From positions 1,984,001 to 2,048,000 of the forward strand of contig NZ_CP086654.1 of assembly GCF_020883535.1 (NCBI RefSeq): DNA of 64,000 nt, in the 5' to 3' direction. Positions 55,919 to 64,000 of the stretch are shown piece after piece. This stretch comes from Staphylococcus ratti (GTDB lineage: Bacteria > Bacillota > Bacilli > Staphylococcales > Staphylococcaceae). The notes under the pieces are model-generated. The model ran no database searches. It saw nothing but the letters and a program-made list of their open reading frames with translations, and was not told the origin of the DNA. Every line of letters starts with the position of its first letter. Within the stretch, counting starts at the first letter, position 1. The translations under genes and the position numbers were made by a program.

Positions 55919-57463
55919 TTAATCTTTTAGTGGTAAACTTTGTGTAATATCAATACCTAAAATTGGCGGCACTAAGAAATACACTGCTAAAATGATGACG
56001 ACAATACTAAGTATGTTCATTACAAAACCTTTAATCGCCATTTCTTTAATTTGAATTTTACCTGTCCCAAATACAATGGCATTCGGCGGTGTACCCACTG
56101 GCAACATATATGCACAGTTCGCAGCCATTGCAGCAGGAACCATCAATAATAATGGATGCACGTTAATCGCAACAGATAACGTCGCAAGTATTGGCAAGAT
56201 CATAGTCGCAGTTGCCGTATTTGATGTGATTTCAGTAAGGAATAAAATAAATACAGTAATAACGATTACAATAATAAGTGGGCTAACCCCATTCAACAAT
56301 GTCAGTTGTTCTCCTAGCCATTTTGCTAAGCCACTGTCTTGAATCCCTTTTGCAAGTGCAAGGCCTCCACCAAATAAAATAAGGACGCCCCAAGGTAAGT
56401 CTTTCGCAACGTTCCAATCGATAATACGACGGTATTTATGTTTCGCCGGAATTAAGAAAAGTAAGACCGAAACAAACATCGCAATCGTCCCATCGGCTAC
56501 AAATTCCGTCGGCCCCCATTTTGCAAGTAAAAATTCACGAGATACCCATAAAAAGCTGGCAAGTAAAAACACGGAAAATACTACTTTTTCTTCATATTTC
56601 ACTTTGCCTAACGCATTTAACTTATCTTGAATGACTTTTTTGCCACCAGGTAATTCAGTCATATCATGTTTAAATGCAATGAATTTAAAGTAAAGCCATG
56701 CTAAAAACAGTAACAAGATTACCGCTGGAACCCCTACCATCATCCAACGTGCAAAACTGATTTCTTGACCAAAGTGCGCCGCATATTGGCCTTTTAAAAT
56801 GATGAGTGGCGGTGTACCTATAAGTGTACCTAATCCTCCAATTGTTCCCGCATAACCGATACCAAGAATAAGCGAACGTTCAAATTTTGAAATGCTTGCA
56901 TCGTTTGTATTATTTGTTTTCAACTCATGTACTTCTTTTACGATAGCCAATCCAATTGGAATCATAATCATTACAGCTGCAGTATTCGATACAAACATGG
57001 ATAATCCACCTGTTGCAACCATAAATCCAAGTAAAATACGGCCTGTACTCGTGCCTATACCGTTAATAATTGTTAATGCAATACGTGTATGTAAATCCCA
57101 TCGTTCCATAGCAACTGCCAAAATAAAACCACCTAAAAATAAATAGATAATGTCGTTCCCATATTGTGATGAAACTGTTGCACTATCCATCACCTTTCCT
57201 AAAGGTAATAAAATTAAAGGTAGCAAACTCGTTGCAGGTATCGGAATTGCCTCAGTAATCCACCATACTGCAATCCAAGCTGTAATCGCTAAAACATAAA
57301 TGCCTTGAAATGCTAAGTTTTCAGGTTTGAAAAATAGGAGCGTTATAACGAACAAAAGCGGACCAAGGACTAGCCCTATCCACTGTGCTATAGAATACGA
57401 TGGCTTATGTTCTTGTTTTGCTTTTGAAAAATAAGTTAAAAATTGAGACTGTTTAAACTCCAT
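55919..57463 (-). CDS. sdcS: Na+/dicarboxylate symporter SdcS (DASS family)
   Basis: A 514-residue SLC13-type transporter of succinate, fumarate and malate. Sodium and substrate clamps SNTAAVMIMIPIGLAI near residue 163 and SNTATATMILPILATLS near residue 418, each with the SNT motif, plus the VGTPPNAI segments, fit S. aureus SdcS. About eleven helices follow a 30-residue hydrophilic N-terminus. ATG after AGGGGATATT. Monocistronic. Confidence 0.93.
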   Translation of the reverse strand: MEFKQSQFLTYFSKAKQEHKPSYSIAQWIGLVLGPLLFVITLLFFKPENLAFQGIYVLAITAWIAVWWITEAIPIPATSLLPLILLPLGKVMDSATVSSQYGNDIIYLFLGGFILAVAMERWDLHTRIALTIINGIGTSTGRILLGFMVATGGLSMFVSNTAAVMIMIPIGLAIVKEVHELKTNNTNDASISKFERSLILGIGYAGTIGGLGTLIGTPPLIILKGQYAAHFGQEISFARWMMVGVPAVILLLFLAWLYFKFIAFKHDMTELPGGKKVIQDKLNALGKVKYEEKVVFSVFLLASFLWVSREFLLAKWGPTEFVADGTIAMFVSVLLFLIPAKHKYRRIIDWNVAKDLPWGVLILFGGGLALAKGIQDSGLAKWLGEQLTLLNGVSPLIIVIVITVFILFLTEITSNTATATMILPILATLSVAINVHPLLLMVPAAMAANCAYMLPVGTPPNAIVFGTGKIQIKEMAIKGFVMNILSIVVIILAVYFLVPPILGIDITQSLPLKD

Positions 57464-57560
57464 AATATCCCCTCCCCTAATACAACAAATGGTAGCGCTC
57501 TCAAAAGACTACATTTTAAATAGAATAGCACATTCATTCTCAAAAGAGTATATACATTTC

Positions 57561-57600
57561 AAAAAAACAACGTGCACTAGATGAATCTATTGCACGTCTG
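57561..57600 (-). terminator. Terminator of the amino-acid permease/ThrE unit
   Basis: Minus strand: ACGTGCA pairs with TGCACGT across a 16-base loop and is followed by TGTTTTTTT. Confidence 0.75.
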
Positions 57601-57659
57601 ACTCAAAGTTTATTCTCAAGGCTAAGGCCTCAACAATCAATGGATTTCTATCCATCAAT

Positions 57660-58127
57660 TCATTCTATTCTTTTACGTTTAGACTTAATGATTTGTACGG
57701 GTTTACGGATAAATGATTTAGAAAATTGATCAGAAAAGAGCAATCCAACTGCAATCGCGCCAGCAATTAATGTTGCACGCACAAAAATCCCACTTGCTTC
57801 ATTAAAGTCTAACGTCAAAAGTTTTTGAGCGCCTTTGAAAAAGATACTTCCAGGAACAAGCGGAATAATTCCAGGCACCATAAATATAATGACTGGTGAC
57901 TTCATAATACGCGCCATAATATGACTGAGCATTCCTAAAGTGAAGCTTCCTAGTAAACTCGCATAAATACTATCTATATTTAAAATCACTGTAGCAATAT
58001 GGAAGATAATATAGCCGAAACCACCGCATAACCCTGCTGGGAAGAAAAGACGTTTTGGCGCATCATATACAAACGCAAAACAGAAGGCCGTTGAAAAACT
58101 AAATATAAACATCAATAATAGTGTCAT
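57660..58127 (-). CDS. Threonine/serine exporter, small subunit (ThrE_2/DUF3815)
   Basis: A 155-residue membrane protein with four or five helices, the C-terminal half of a split ThrE exporter (YjjB type). The core GFGYIIFHIATVIL and PVIIFMVPGIIPLVPGSIFFKGAQ carry the PGxxPLVPG motif of the family. The ATG is 3 bases after the stop of the large subunit gene, whose tail supplies GGAGG. A basic C-terminal tail (KSKRKRIE) faces the cytosol. Confidence 0.87.
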   Translation of the reverse strand: MTLLLMFIFSFSTAFCFAFVYDAPKRLFFPAGLCGGFGYIIFHIATVILNIDSIYASLLGSFTLGMLSHIMARIMKSPVIIFMVPGIIPLVPGSIFFKGAQKLLTLDFNEASGIFVRATLIAGAIAVGLLFSDQFSKSFIRKPVQIIKSKRKRIE

Positions 58128-58130
58128 CTC

Positions 58131-58892
58131 TTAACCTCCAATCAATAAAAACGCTGTCGTAATGCCTGCACCAATACCAAACGAGGTTACTATCGCTTCT
58201 AAAAATTTAGCCGTAAACATTAACATGTGTCGTTCGAACAAATCTTGTATCGCCGTCGTTATAAGAACCCCCGGAACGATAGGCATTACTGCCGCCGTAA
58301 TAATCGCCCATAAATTAGGGCTTTCGAGCCATAAATTTAAAGACAACGCAACGAGTCCAATGACTAAAGCACCCGCCATATCTGGTATAAATAAGGTGAG
58401 CTGTTTGCTTTTCATATATTCTGTCACTACAAAACCAAGTGCACCAGCAAGCATAGCCGGAAGTAATTCTAGCCATCCGCCTCCTACAAGATATAAAAAG
58501 CTCATAGAAATCATTCCCGCAAACAACATTTTCTGCCAGAGTTTATAGCGTTGCGTATTTTTTTCTATATCTTTAAGCAATGCATAAGCTTCTTCATAAG
58601 ACAATTCATTTTTAGCAATTTGACGGGATACTTGATTGACTAAAAAGATTTTTCGCAAGTTCGTATCACTTTTATTAATTTTAACCATGCGTGTTTCATG
58701 ATCCGGTGACAACGAAAAATTGATATAAATATTAAGCGCATAGCCTTGAACTTCATGGAAGCCATAACTTGCGGCGATACGTACCATAGTATCTTCAATA
58801 CGGTTCGCTTCAGCACCAGATTCAAGTAAAATACGTCCTGCAAGAATGCTCATATTGGCAACTTCTCTATCGGTAGGAAATGTATTCGACAC
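58131..58892 (-). CDS. Threonine/serine exporter, large subunit (ThrE_1/DUF1212)
   Basis: A 253-residue protein: a cytosolic N-terminal domain (about 1-125) with LLESGAEANRIEDTMVRIAASYG, then five helices with VMPIVPGVLITTAIQDLFERHMLMFTAKF. This is the YjjP-type part of a two-gene ThrE exporter. GTG start, six bases after GAAGGTC. It lies 15 bases after an amino-acid permease gene. Confidence 0.88.
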   Translation of the reverse strand: MSNTFPTDREVANMSILAGRILLESGAEANRIEDTMVRIAASYGFHEVQGYALNIYINFSLSPDHETRMVKINKSDTNLRKIFLVNQVSRQIAKNELSYEEAYALLKDIEKNTQRYKLWQKMLFAGMISMSFLYLVGGGWLELLPAMLAGALGFVVTEYMKSKQLTLFIPDMAGALVIGLVALSLNLWLESPNLWAIITAAVMPIVPGVLITTAIQDLFERHMLMFTAKFLEAIVTSFGIGAGITTAFLLIGG

Positions 58893-58907
58893 GTTGTGAC
58901 CTTCTTT

Positions 58908-60272
58908 CTATTTTGAATGTGTAGCAGTATTCTTTTTTACCGTTAACCAATATAGCGGAGCACCAGCGAGTAGACCTATTACCGCAATACCAGCTCCTAA
59001 TGGATCAGAGATTAAAGTATTCACGACAATAAACAACCCACCGAGAAGTGCTAAAATAGGTAAAATCGGATAAAGCGGCACAGAGAAAGCGCGTTGCCTC
59101 CCCTTATTCTGATGGCGTAGTATGAACAACCCTACAAAAGCCGCCATATAAAAGAAATAAATGACAAATATCGTAATTTCAGATAAATAATCCGCATCAA
59201 AAATAGATGGGAATAAAATACTTAATGTCAAAATAAGCACTGTTAATACGGTCATTACCGCATGTGCACCTATCGGCGTTTCAAAACGACGACTGATGTA
59301 CTTTACCCATTTTGCTCCTGGTAACAAGTGATCTTGGGCCATCGCAAATGGAATACGCGGAAAAGTCATCAATTTTCCATTTAACGTTCCAATAATAGAG
59401 ACAATCAGTCCGATGTTTACAATTTTAGCGCCTATACCGCCAAAAAGTACCGTAGCCGCTTCAGCACTAACGCCGTTGCCATAATTCAAAATATCTGTTG
59501 CAGGTAAGATTTTGAACACTGCCACGTTAATTAAGACATAAACAAGCGTCACCGTCACAATCCCTATCAACATCGCAAGTGGTAAATGTTTTTGTGGATG
59601 CTTCATCTCACCGGACATTGTTGTCAACATAATCCATCCATCGTAAGCAAAAAGTGTCGCTAAAACTGCGCGTCCAAAATTAACTGTGCCGTCTTTATTT
59701 AAAACGAGTTGCGTCACGTCATGACCAAAAATCCCCGACTGGCCATAAATGAGTCCAAATACTACAATCGCAAAAATAGGGATGAGTTTAGCTAAAGTCG
59801 TAATATTTTGTACTGTATTCGCATAATACGTTCCGATTACATTCATCGTAAGTAAAAACAGAAAAATGCCGGCACCAATAGGAATAATCCAAAATTGTGA
59901 AAGTGCAAAAAAGTTAGTTACCAATATTCCTAAAAATAAAATAAGCGAAACAATAATAGCTGGTCCATACAATACTGTTAAAGTATATCCCGTTAAAAAG
60001 CCCCAAAATGAACCATAAATATCTTTAATATAAGCGTACAAACCACCTGTACGTGTAATCTGCGCTCCCACTTCGGCAATGGTTAACCCTGAAGCAAGTG
60101 TCAATACGCCTCCAACAATCCAAGCCCATAATGCCATATTGCTTGTCCCAGCATACTCTAAAACTGAACTTGGTTTGACAAACACCCCAGAACCGATGAT
60201 TGTCCCTACAATAATGGTCACTGCTGTAAATAAACCTATCGTTGGTTTTAATGTTTGTTTATCCGAATGCAT
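58908..60272 (-). CDS. APC-family amino-acid permease/exchanger (LAT/SteT-like)
   Basis: A 454-residue, twelve-helix APC carrier. The unwound first helix GTIIGSGVFVKPSSVL (residues 22-37) is the LAT/SteT signature for amino-acid exchange, and YAYIKDIYGSFWGFLTGYT is conserved. Bacillus SteT exchanges Ser and Thr. Co-location with a Ser/Thr exporter makes that class of substrate attractive, but this is inference. ATG follows GGGGAGGTCAATCAG. Likely operon: permease-ThrE_1-ThrE_2. Confidence 0.85.
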   Translation of the reverse strand: MHSDKQTLKPTIGLFTAVTIIVGTIIGSGVFVKPSSVLEYAGTSNMALWAWIVGGVLTLASGLTIAEVGAQITRTGGLYAYIKDIYGSFWGFLTGYTLTVLYGPAIIVSLILFLGILVTNFFALSQFWIIPIGAGIFLFLLTMNVIGTYYANTVQNITTLAKLIPIFAIVVFGLIYGQSGIFGHDVTQLVLNKDGTVNFGRAVLATLFAYDGWIMLTTMSGEMKHPQKHLPLAMLIGIVTVTLVYVLINVAVFKILPATDILNYGNGVSAEAATVLFGGIGAKIVNIGLIVSIIGTLNGKLMTFPRIPFAMAQDHLLPGAKWVKYISRRFETPIGAHAVMTVLTVLILTLSILFPSIFDADYLSEITIFVIYFFYMAAFVGLFILRHQNKGRQRAFSVPLYPILPILALLGGLFIVVNTLISDPLGAGIAVIGLLAGAPLYWLTVKKNTATHSK

Positions 60273-60391
60273 CTGATTGACCTCCCCTTTTCATTCTTAA
60301 CGATACAACTATAACATGAAACTTACTTTGTCACGGTAGAGAATTCAATTTTTTATAAAAAGTCCCCAACCTTTACAGAGGTATGTATTGC

Positions 60392-60499
60392 TTACTCACT
60401 TAAAATATCGAGAACATGACACCTATATTTTAGGAAATCGATGACGTCATCCATCGTCACTCCTTTGTAGGTATAATCATCAAATTTTCCGTATAGCAT
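60392..60499 (-). CDS. Candidate small protein (35 residues)
   Basis: An open frame from ATG at 60499 gives MLYGKFDDYTYKGVTMDDV and ends CHVLDILSE. A second in-frame ATG (60454, 20 residues) has the ribosome site GGAGTG six bases before; the first ATG has only GGAAG. The pattern looks like a small acidic alpha-helical peptide. No homologue is known to me. The gap also lacks other content, so it could be a remnant or a real small gene. Confidence 0.35.
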   Translation of the reverse strand: MLYGKFDDYTYKGVTMDDVIDFLKYRCHVLDILSE

Positions 60500-60553
60500 A
60501 TCAAGCTTCCACGTTATATAGATTTACTCTCCCTTTAAATTCCACCTATAAAA

Positions 60554-60592
60554 TAAAGACCAGAACATTTCTAATGTTCCGGCCTTTGTTTC
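60554..60592 (-). terminator. Terminator of hemQ
   Basis: Minus strand: AAGGCCGGAACATT pairs with AATGTTCTGGTCTT (one G.U and one mismatch), followed by TATTTTAT. Confidence 0.8.
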
Positions 60593-60618
60593 CTTAAGTA
60601 AAAACAAGTCAGCAATAT

Positions 60619-61368
60619 TTAAATTTCAAAAAAAGATTGGAATGTGTCCGTGTCTAAACGATGACCTACAAAGAAGCTACCAAATTCACCGTATCTCGCT
60701 GTTGTTTCGTCAAAACGCATTTCGTATACTATTTTCTTAAATTGAAGGACATCTTCCGCAAAAAGCGTTACACCCCATTCATAATCATCAAAGCCAACTG
60801 AACCCGTAATAAATTGTTTGATTTTGCCAGCATATTTACGACCAATCATACCGTGATCATACATTAACTTTTTGCGTTCTTCCATTGTAAGCATATACCA
60901 GTTGTATGTTTCATTGCGACGCTTATTCATAGGATAGAAACAAATATACTCTGTTGACGGTAGTTCGGGATATAGGCGTGCTTTTATGTGCGGGTTTTCA
61001 TATGGGTCTTCGTCAGATTGGCCTGCAAGATAATTACTCAACTCCACGACTGACACGTATGAATATGTTGGAATGAGATGATCTGCAATGGCTAACTTAT
61101 TCAATTCATTTTCAATTTGCGTTAATGTTTTCATTTCAGGTCGTAAAAACCATAATAGTAAATCTGCTTTTTGACCTGTCACATTATACACAACATGATC
61201 GCCTTGACCTTGTGCCTTTGCCTCTTTTAATTCTGCTAATTTATTTTCAAGTTCTGTCACCATCGTTTGACGCTCAAGTTCTGAAACAAGACGCCATGAT
61301 GCCCAGTCTACGGCATAAAACAAATGCAAACTGTACCATCCATCTAAAGTCTCTGCTGCATGACTCAT
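60619..61368 (-). CDS. hemQ: Coproheme decarboxylase HemQ (ChdC)
   Basis: A 249-residue ferredoxin-like fold enzyme that ends the coproporphyrin-dependent haem pathway, turning Fe-coproporphyrin III into haem b with H2O2. The distal-loop catalytic Tyr is in FYPMNKR (residue 145) with Lys149; the proximal His is in DHGMIGR (residue 172), and Gln185 takes the place of the Arg of chlorite dismutases. Length matches S. aureus HemQ. ATG after AAGGAGTG. Divergent from pta, as in other staphylococci. Confidence 0.94.
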   Translation of the reverse strand: MSHAAETLDGWYSLHLFYAVDWASWRLVSELERQTMVTELENKLAELKEAKAQGQGDHVVYNVTGQKADLLLWFLRPEMKTLTQIENELNKLAIADHLIPTYSYVSVVELSNYLAGQSDEDPYENPHIKARLYPELPSTEYICFYPMNKRRNETYNWYMLTMEERKKLMYDHGMIGRKYAGKIKQFITGSVGFDDYEWGVTLFAEDVLQFKKIVYEMRFDETTARYGEFGSFFVGHRLDTDTFQSFFEI

Positions 61369-61506
61369 TAATGAACACTCCTTTAGTTTAATATGTATGA
61401 CTTAAATTTTATCACACTCCTTCACGAAGTCCGAACTAAACGATTGGTAACAATTTATGAACAATCTGACACTTTTTAACGTATCATTCGAATTAAAAAC
61501 GGACTC

Positions 61507-61536
61507 TTGGAAAAGTCCATATAAGTGTCGTATAAT
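61507..61536 (+). promoter_or_regulatory. Candidate pta promoter
   Basis: -35 TTGGAA (61507-61512), 18-base spacer, -10 TATAAT (61531-61536). Gives a leader of about 40 bases to the pta ATG. Confidence 0.6.
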
Positions 61537-61580
61537 TACAATGGAATTTCATGTTGAAAGGAAAGTAGAGGAGGACAATT

Positions 61581-62570
61581 ATGTCTAGTTTATTAGATGT
61601 TTTAAAAGGAAAATTATCAGGACAAAACGTGCGCATCGTATTACCAGAAGGCGAAGATGAGCGCGTATTATCCGCAGCAGTTGAATTACAAAAATCTGAC
61701 TACGTATCCCCTATCGTATTAGGTAATCAAGCAAAGATCGAAGCACTTGCCAATGACAAAGGCTTATCTATTGATGCGCTTGAAATTATTCAACCGGATA
61801 CAAGCGATTTAAAGGCAGAACTTGTTGCGAAATTTGTAGAACGTCGTAAAGGTAAAGCGACAGAAGCGCAAGCAGAAGAACTTTTAAATAATGTAAACTA
61901 TTTCGGTACAATGCTCGTTTATGTTGGAAAAGCAGACGGTTTAGTAAGTGGCGCAGCACACTCTACTGCAGATACTGTACGTCCAGCATTACAAATCATC
62001 AAAACAAAACCAGGTGTTTCTAAAACATCAGGTATTTTCTTCATGATTAAAGAAGATCAACAATATATTTTTGGTGACTGTGCCATCAACCCTGAATTAG
62101 GTGCGTCAGACCTAGCGGAAATCGCTGTAGAAAGTGCGAAATCTGCACAAAGCTTTGGCATGGACCCACGCGTTGCAATGCTTAGCTTCTCTACGAAAGG
62201 CTCAGCAAAATCAGATGATACTGAAAAAGTATCAGAAGCAGTTCAACTGGCACAACAAAAAATTGAATCTGAAAACTTATCAAATGTTGTCATTGATGGT
62301 GAATTCCAATTTGACGCAGCTATCGTTCCTGAAGTTGCTAAGAAAAAAGCACCGGGTGCTAAAATTCAAGGAGATGCAAATGTCTTCATTTTCCCTAGCT
62401 TAGAAGCAGGTAATATTGGTTACAAAATCGCACAACGCCTCGGTGGCTTCGATGCGGTTGGCCCAGTATTACAAGGCTTAAACTCACCAGTGAATGACCT
62501 ATCACGCGGTTGTTCAAGCGAAGACGTTTATAACTTATCTATTATTACAGCAGCTCAAAGTTTACAATAA
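61581..62570 (+). CDS. pta: Phosphate acetyltransferase
   Basis: A 329-residue enzyme that interconverts acetyl-CoA and acetyl phosphate, feeding the AckA overflow route. IVLPEGEDERVLSAAVEL near residue 19, GLVSGAAHSTADTVRPALQII near residue 129, and the late APGAKIQGDANVFIFPSLEAGNIGYK region match Pta. Length is normal for the short form. ATG at 61581 follows GAGGAGGAC. Overlaps lipL by one base (TAATG), so the two are coupled. Confidence 0.95.
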   Translation: MSSLLDVLKGKLSGQNVRIVLPEGEDERVLSAAVELQKSDYVSPIVLGNQAKIEALANDKGLSIDALEIIQPDTSDLKAELVAKFVERRKGKATEAQAEELLNNVNYFGTMLVYVGKADGLVSGAAHSTADTVRPALQIIKTKPGVSKTSGIFFMIKEDQQYIFGDCAINPELGASDLAEIAVESAKSAQSFGMDPRVAMLSFSTKGSAKSDDTEKVSEAVQLAQQKIESENLSNVVIDGEFQFDAAIVPEVAKKKAPGAKIQGDANVFIFPSLEAGNIGYKIAQRLGGFDAVGPVLQGLNSPVNDLSRGCSSEDVYNLSIITAAQSLQ

Positions 62571-63406
62571 TGGATTTACGTTCAAAATATTTTAAAGATA
62601 TCGCTTGGCGATACGTTGATCATGCAACTGGTTTAGAACCGATGCAATCCTTTGCATTTGATGATACGTTCTCTGAAAGTGTAGGTAAAGATGCCTCACC
62701 AAATGTCGTTAGAACATGGATTCATCAACATACGATTATATTAGGTATTCACGATTCACGATTACCTTTTTTAAAAGATGGCATTCAATTTCTCACAGAT
62801 ATAAAAGGTTACAATGCAATTGTTCGCAATTCTGGCGGGCTTGGTGTCGTTTTAGATCAAGGCATTTTGAATATTTCACTAATGTTTAAAGGTAAAACTG
62901 AAACTAGCATTGATGAAGCCTTTTCTGTGATGTACCTTCTTATTTGTAAAATGTTTGAAGATGAAGCGGCAACGATTGACACATTTGAAATTACGCATTC
63001 TTATTGCCCGGGAAAATTCGACTTAAGCATTAATAACCAAAAATTTGCAGGTATTTCTCAACGTCGTGTACGTGGAGGAATTGCTGTTCAAATTTATTTA
63101 TGCGTGGAAGGTTCTGGCAGTGAACGTGCACAACTCATGAAAGATTTTTATGCCCATGCCTTAAAAGGTGAAAAGACAAAATTTTCATATCCAGATATTT
63201 ATCCGAGCCATATGGCTTCACTTCAAGAATTATTCAACTCAGACATACGTGTCCAAGATGTAATGTTCAAACTACTTTATGCTATCAAAGATTTAGGCGG
63301 CCAATTGAACATGGACCCTATCACTTCAGAAGAGTGGTCACGTTATGAACATTATTATGCACGCATGTTAGAGCGCAATGCGAAAATGAATGAACGCTTA
63401 AATTAA
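62570..63406 (+). CDS. lipL: Octanoyl-[GcvH]:protein N-octanoyltransferase LipL
   Basis: A 278-residue biotin/lipoate-ligase fold protein. In Bacillus and Staphylococcus LipL moves octanoyl or lipoyl groups from GcvH to E2 subunits through a catalytic Cys, here Cys146 in SYCPGKFDLSINNQKFAGISQRR. The RNSGGLGVVLD segment near residue 86 binds the acyl group. The start is coupled to pta, an arrangement also found in S. aureus. Lacks the C-terminal ligase domain of LplA. Confidence 0.9.
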   Translation: MDLRSKYFKDIAWRYVDHATGLEPMQSFAFDDTFSESVGKDASPNVVRTWIHQHTIILGIHDSRLPFLKDGIQFLTDIKGYNAIVRNSGGLGVVLDQGILNISLMFKGKTETSIDEAFSVMYLLICKMFEDEAATIDTFEITHSYCPGKFDLSINNQKFAGISQRRVRGGIAVQIYLCVEGSGSERAQLMKDFYAHALKGEKTKFSYPDIYPSHMASLQELFNSDIRVQDVMFKLLYAIKDLGGQLNMDPITSEEWSRYEHYYARMLERNAKMNERLN

Positions 63407-63412
63407 ATACGC

Positions 63413-63450
63413 AAAAGACCAGAGACATACTGCCTCTGGTCTTTTTTTAC
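63413..63450. terminator. Bidirectional terminator after lipL
   Basis: AAAAGACCAGAG pairs with CTCTGGTCTTTT across a 9-base loop, followed by further T. Convergent with the MFS gene. Confidence 0.9.
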
Positions 63451-63477
63451 GCTAATTAATACTATGTTCTATGCTGC

Positions 63478-64000
63478 TTATTCATTCGACATATAATGTG
63501 ATTTTCCTTTTAAGAAAAAGCTTAATACAAATGCTAGAAAACTTAATGCCGTAGCTACCCAAAACGCACTGTTTACACCATCTACGGAGGCAAGTTGATT
63601 AACAAATTTTATAATACTACTTAATGCTTGCTCTTTTCCACCCATTTGTTGCGCCATCATTTGAACTTGATCTTTTATAAAAGGATTCGTTTTATCTAAA
63701 TCTTGTTGAAATGTTGCAAGATGTGATTCAGTTTGTTGTGTCATTACCGTTACTAATATGGCCGTTCCTATCGATCCTGCAAGTTGACGCATCGTGTTAA
63801 TTAAAGCATTTCCGTGAGAAATTAATCTTGAAGGAAGTGCGTTCATTCCTGCAGTCATAATCGGCATCATTATAAAGCTCATACCAAAAGAACGAATAAT
63901 GTAAATCATGAGAATAGAAGAATATGGTGTCGTCATCGTTAATTGTGTCAATTCCCATGTGCCGTATGTCGTTATTGCAAGTCCGAAAATCGCTAACGGC
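63478..64000 (-). CDS. MFS exporter, DHA2 family (C-terminal part)
   Basis: The last 173 codons of a 14-helix DHA2 multidrug exporter; the frame continues past base 64000 (residues PLAIFGLAITTYG at the edge). Recognised by MTAGMNALPSRLISHGNALINTMRQLAGSIGTAI, typical of LmrB/EmrB C-halves, followed by two helices and an exposed loop. It ends KSHYMSNE. In S. aureus the mevalonate kinase genes follow lipL as I recall, so this gene may mark a local difference. Substrate unknown. Confidence 0.85.
   Translation of the reverse strand, partial: PLAIFGLAITTYGTWELTQLTMTTPYSSILMIYIIRSFGMSFIMMPIMTAGMNALPSRLISHGNALINTMRQLAGSIGTAILVTVMTQQTESHLATFQQDLDKTNPFIKDQVQMMAQQMGGKEQALSSIIKFVNQLASVDGVNSAFWVATALSFLAFVLSFFLKGKSHYMSNE

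Noticed and set aside
58162..58548. 128-codon plus-strand frame
   Set aside because: Antisense to the ThrE large subunit; Thr/Ala/Ile-rich composition typical of such shadows.

Overview
The window reads as a low-GC chromosomal segment of a Staphylococcus. It carries sarA, the wall teichoic acid genes tarD-B-G-H-A next to abcA/pbp4, mntR/mntABC, the seven-gene mnh2 antiporter operon, fhuCBG, hemQ, pta-lipL, argS and a LysM-CHAP wall hydrolase with an upstream WalR-type site. From memory, the gene order largely follows S. aureus. Three features differ: a TPP-riboswitch-controlled thiazole operon (tenI-thiS-thiG), a feoA-feoB-small-protein operon placed between nupC and abcA, and the absence of tarX. 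A species of the intermedius/hyicus side of the genus would fit, but this is inference. No rRNA, tRNA, CRISPR array, insertion sequence or prophage was seen.

Layout. 1-2.2 kb: thiamine operon, its riboswitch and a Bax-inhibitor-like membrane protein. 2.3-5.1 kb: LysM-CHAP hydrolase, then phosphate permease Pit with its DUF47 partner. 5.6-12 kb: housekeeping and accessory genes (SDR, GNAT, membrane-anchored esterase, YkvI, 14-helix MFS exporter, a conserved hypothetical). 12.1-15.1 kb: fhuCBG behind a Fur box, with fhuB frameshifted in a G tract. 15.2-18 kb: YitT protein, a likely small RNA, an intergenic repeat element and NupC. 18.1-20.6 kb: Fur-controlled feo operon. 20.7-29.3 kb: abcA, pbp4 and the teichoic acid locus. 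29.8-33.9 kb: M50 peptidase, mntR and mntABC. 33.9-39.8 kb: mnh2 operon. 39.8-41.3 kb: a recombinase-like protein lacking catalytic residues, a DUF1659/DUF2922 pair and a small unknown protein. 41.5-45.9 kb: a double-DUF606 transporter, an orphan HlyD-like adaptor, sarA, and unknown membrane and secreted proteins. 46-49.5 kb: an overlapping hydrolase/HAD pair with altered catalytic residues and an iron-complex permease plus lipoprotein without an ATPase. 49.6-63.4 kb: argS-DUF1934, ywhD, HD hydrolase, GNAT, FMN reductase, DUF1450, sdcS, amino-acid permease with a two-part ThrE exporter, hemQ and pta-lipL. The right edge cuts an MFS exporter.

How the parts fit. Metal handling dominates: Fe(II) import (Feo), hydroxamate siderophores (Fhu), a second FecCD system that probably borrows FhuC, Mn(II) import (Mnt), and haem synthesis (HemQ). 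Envelope functions cluster as teichoic acid synthesis and export, PBP4, AbcA and the WalR-linked hydrolase. Most transcription units end in strong, often bidirectional hairpins, several sharing a GAAATC/GATTTC tip. I found no clear new multi-gene system. The best leads are the dead recombinase module at the head of mnh2, the hydrolase/HAD pair, the fhuB frameshift and the small RNA near 16.4 kb.
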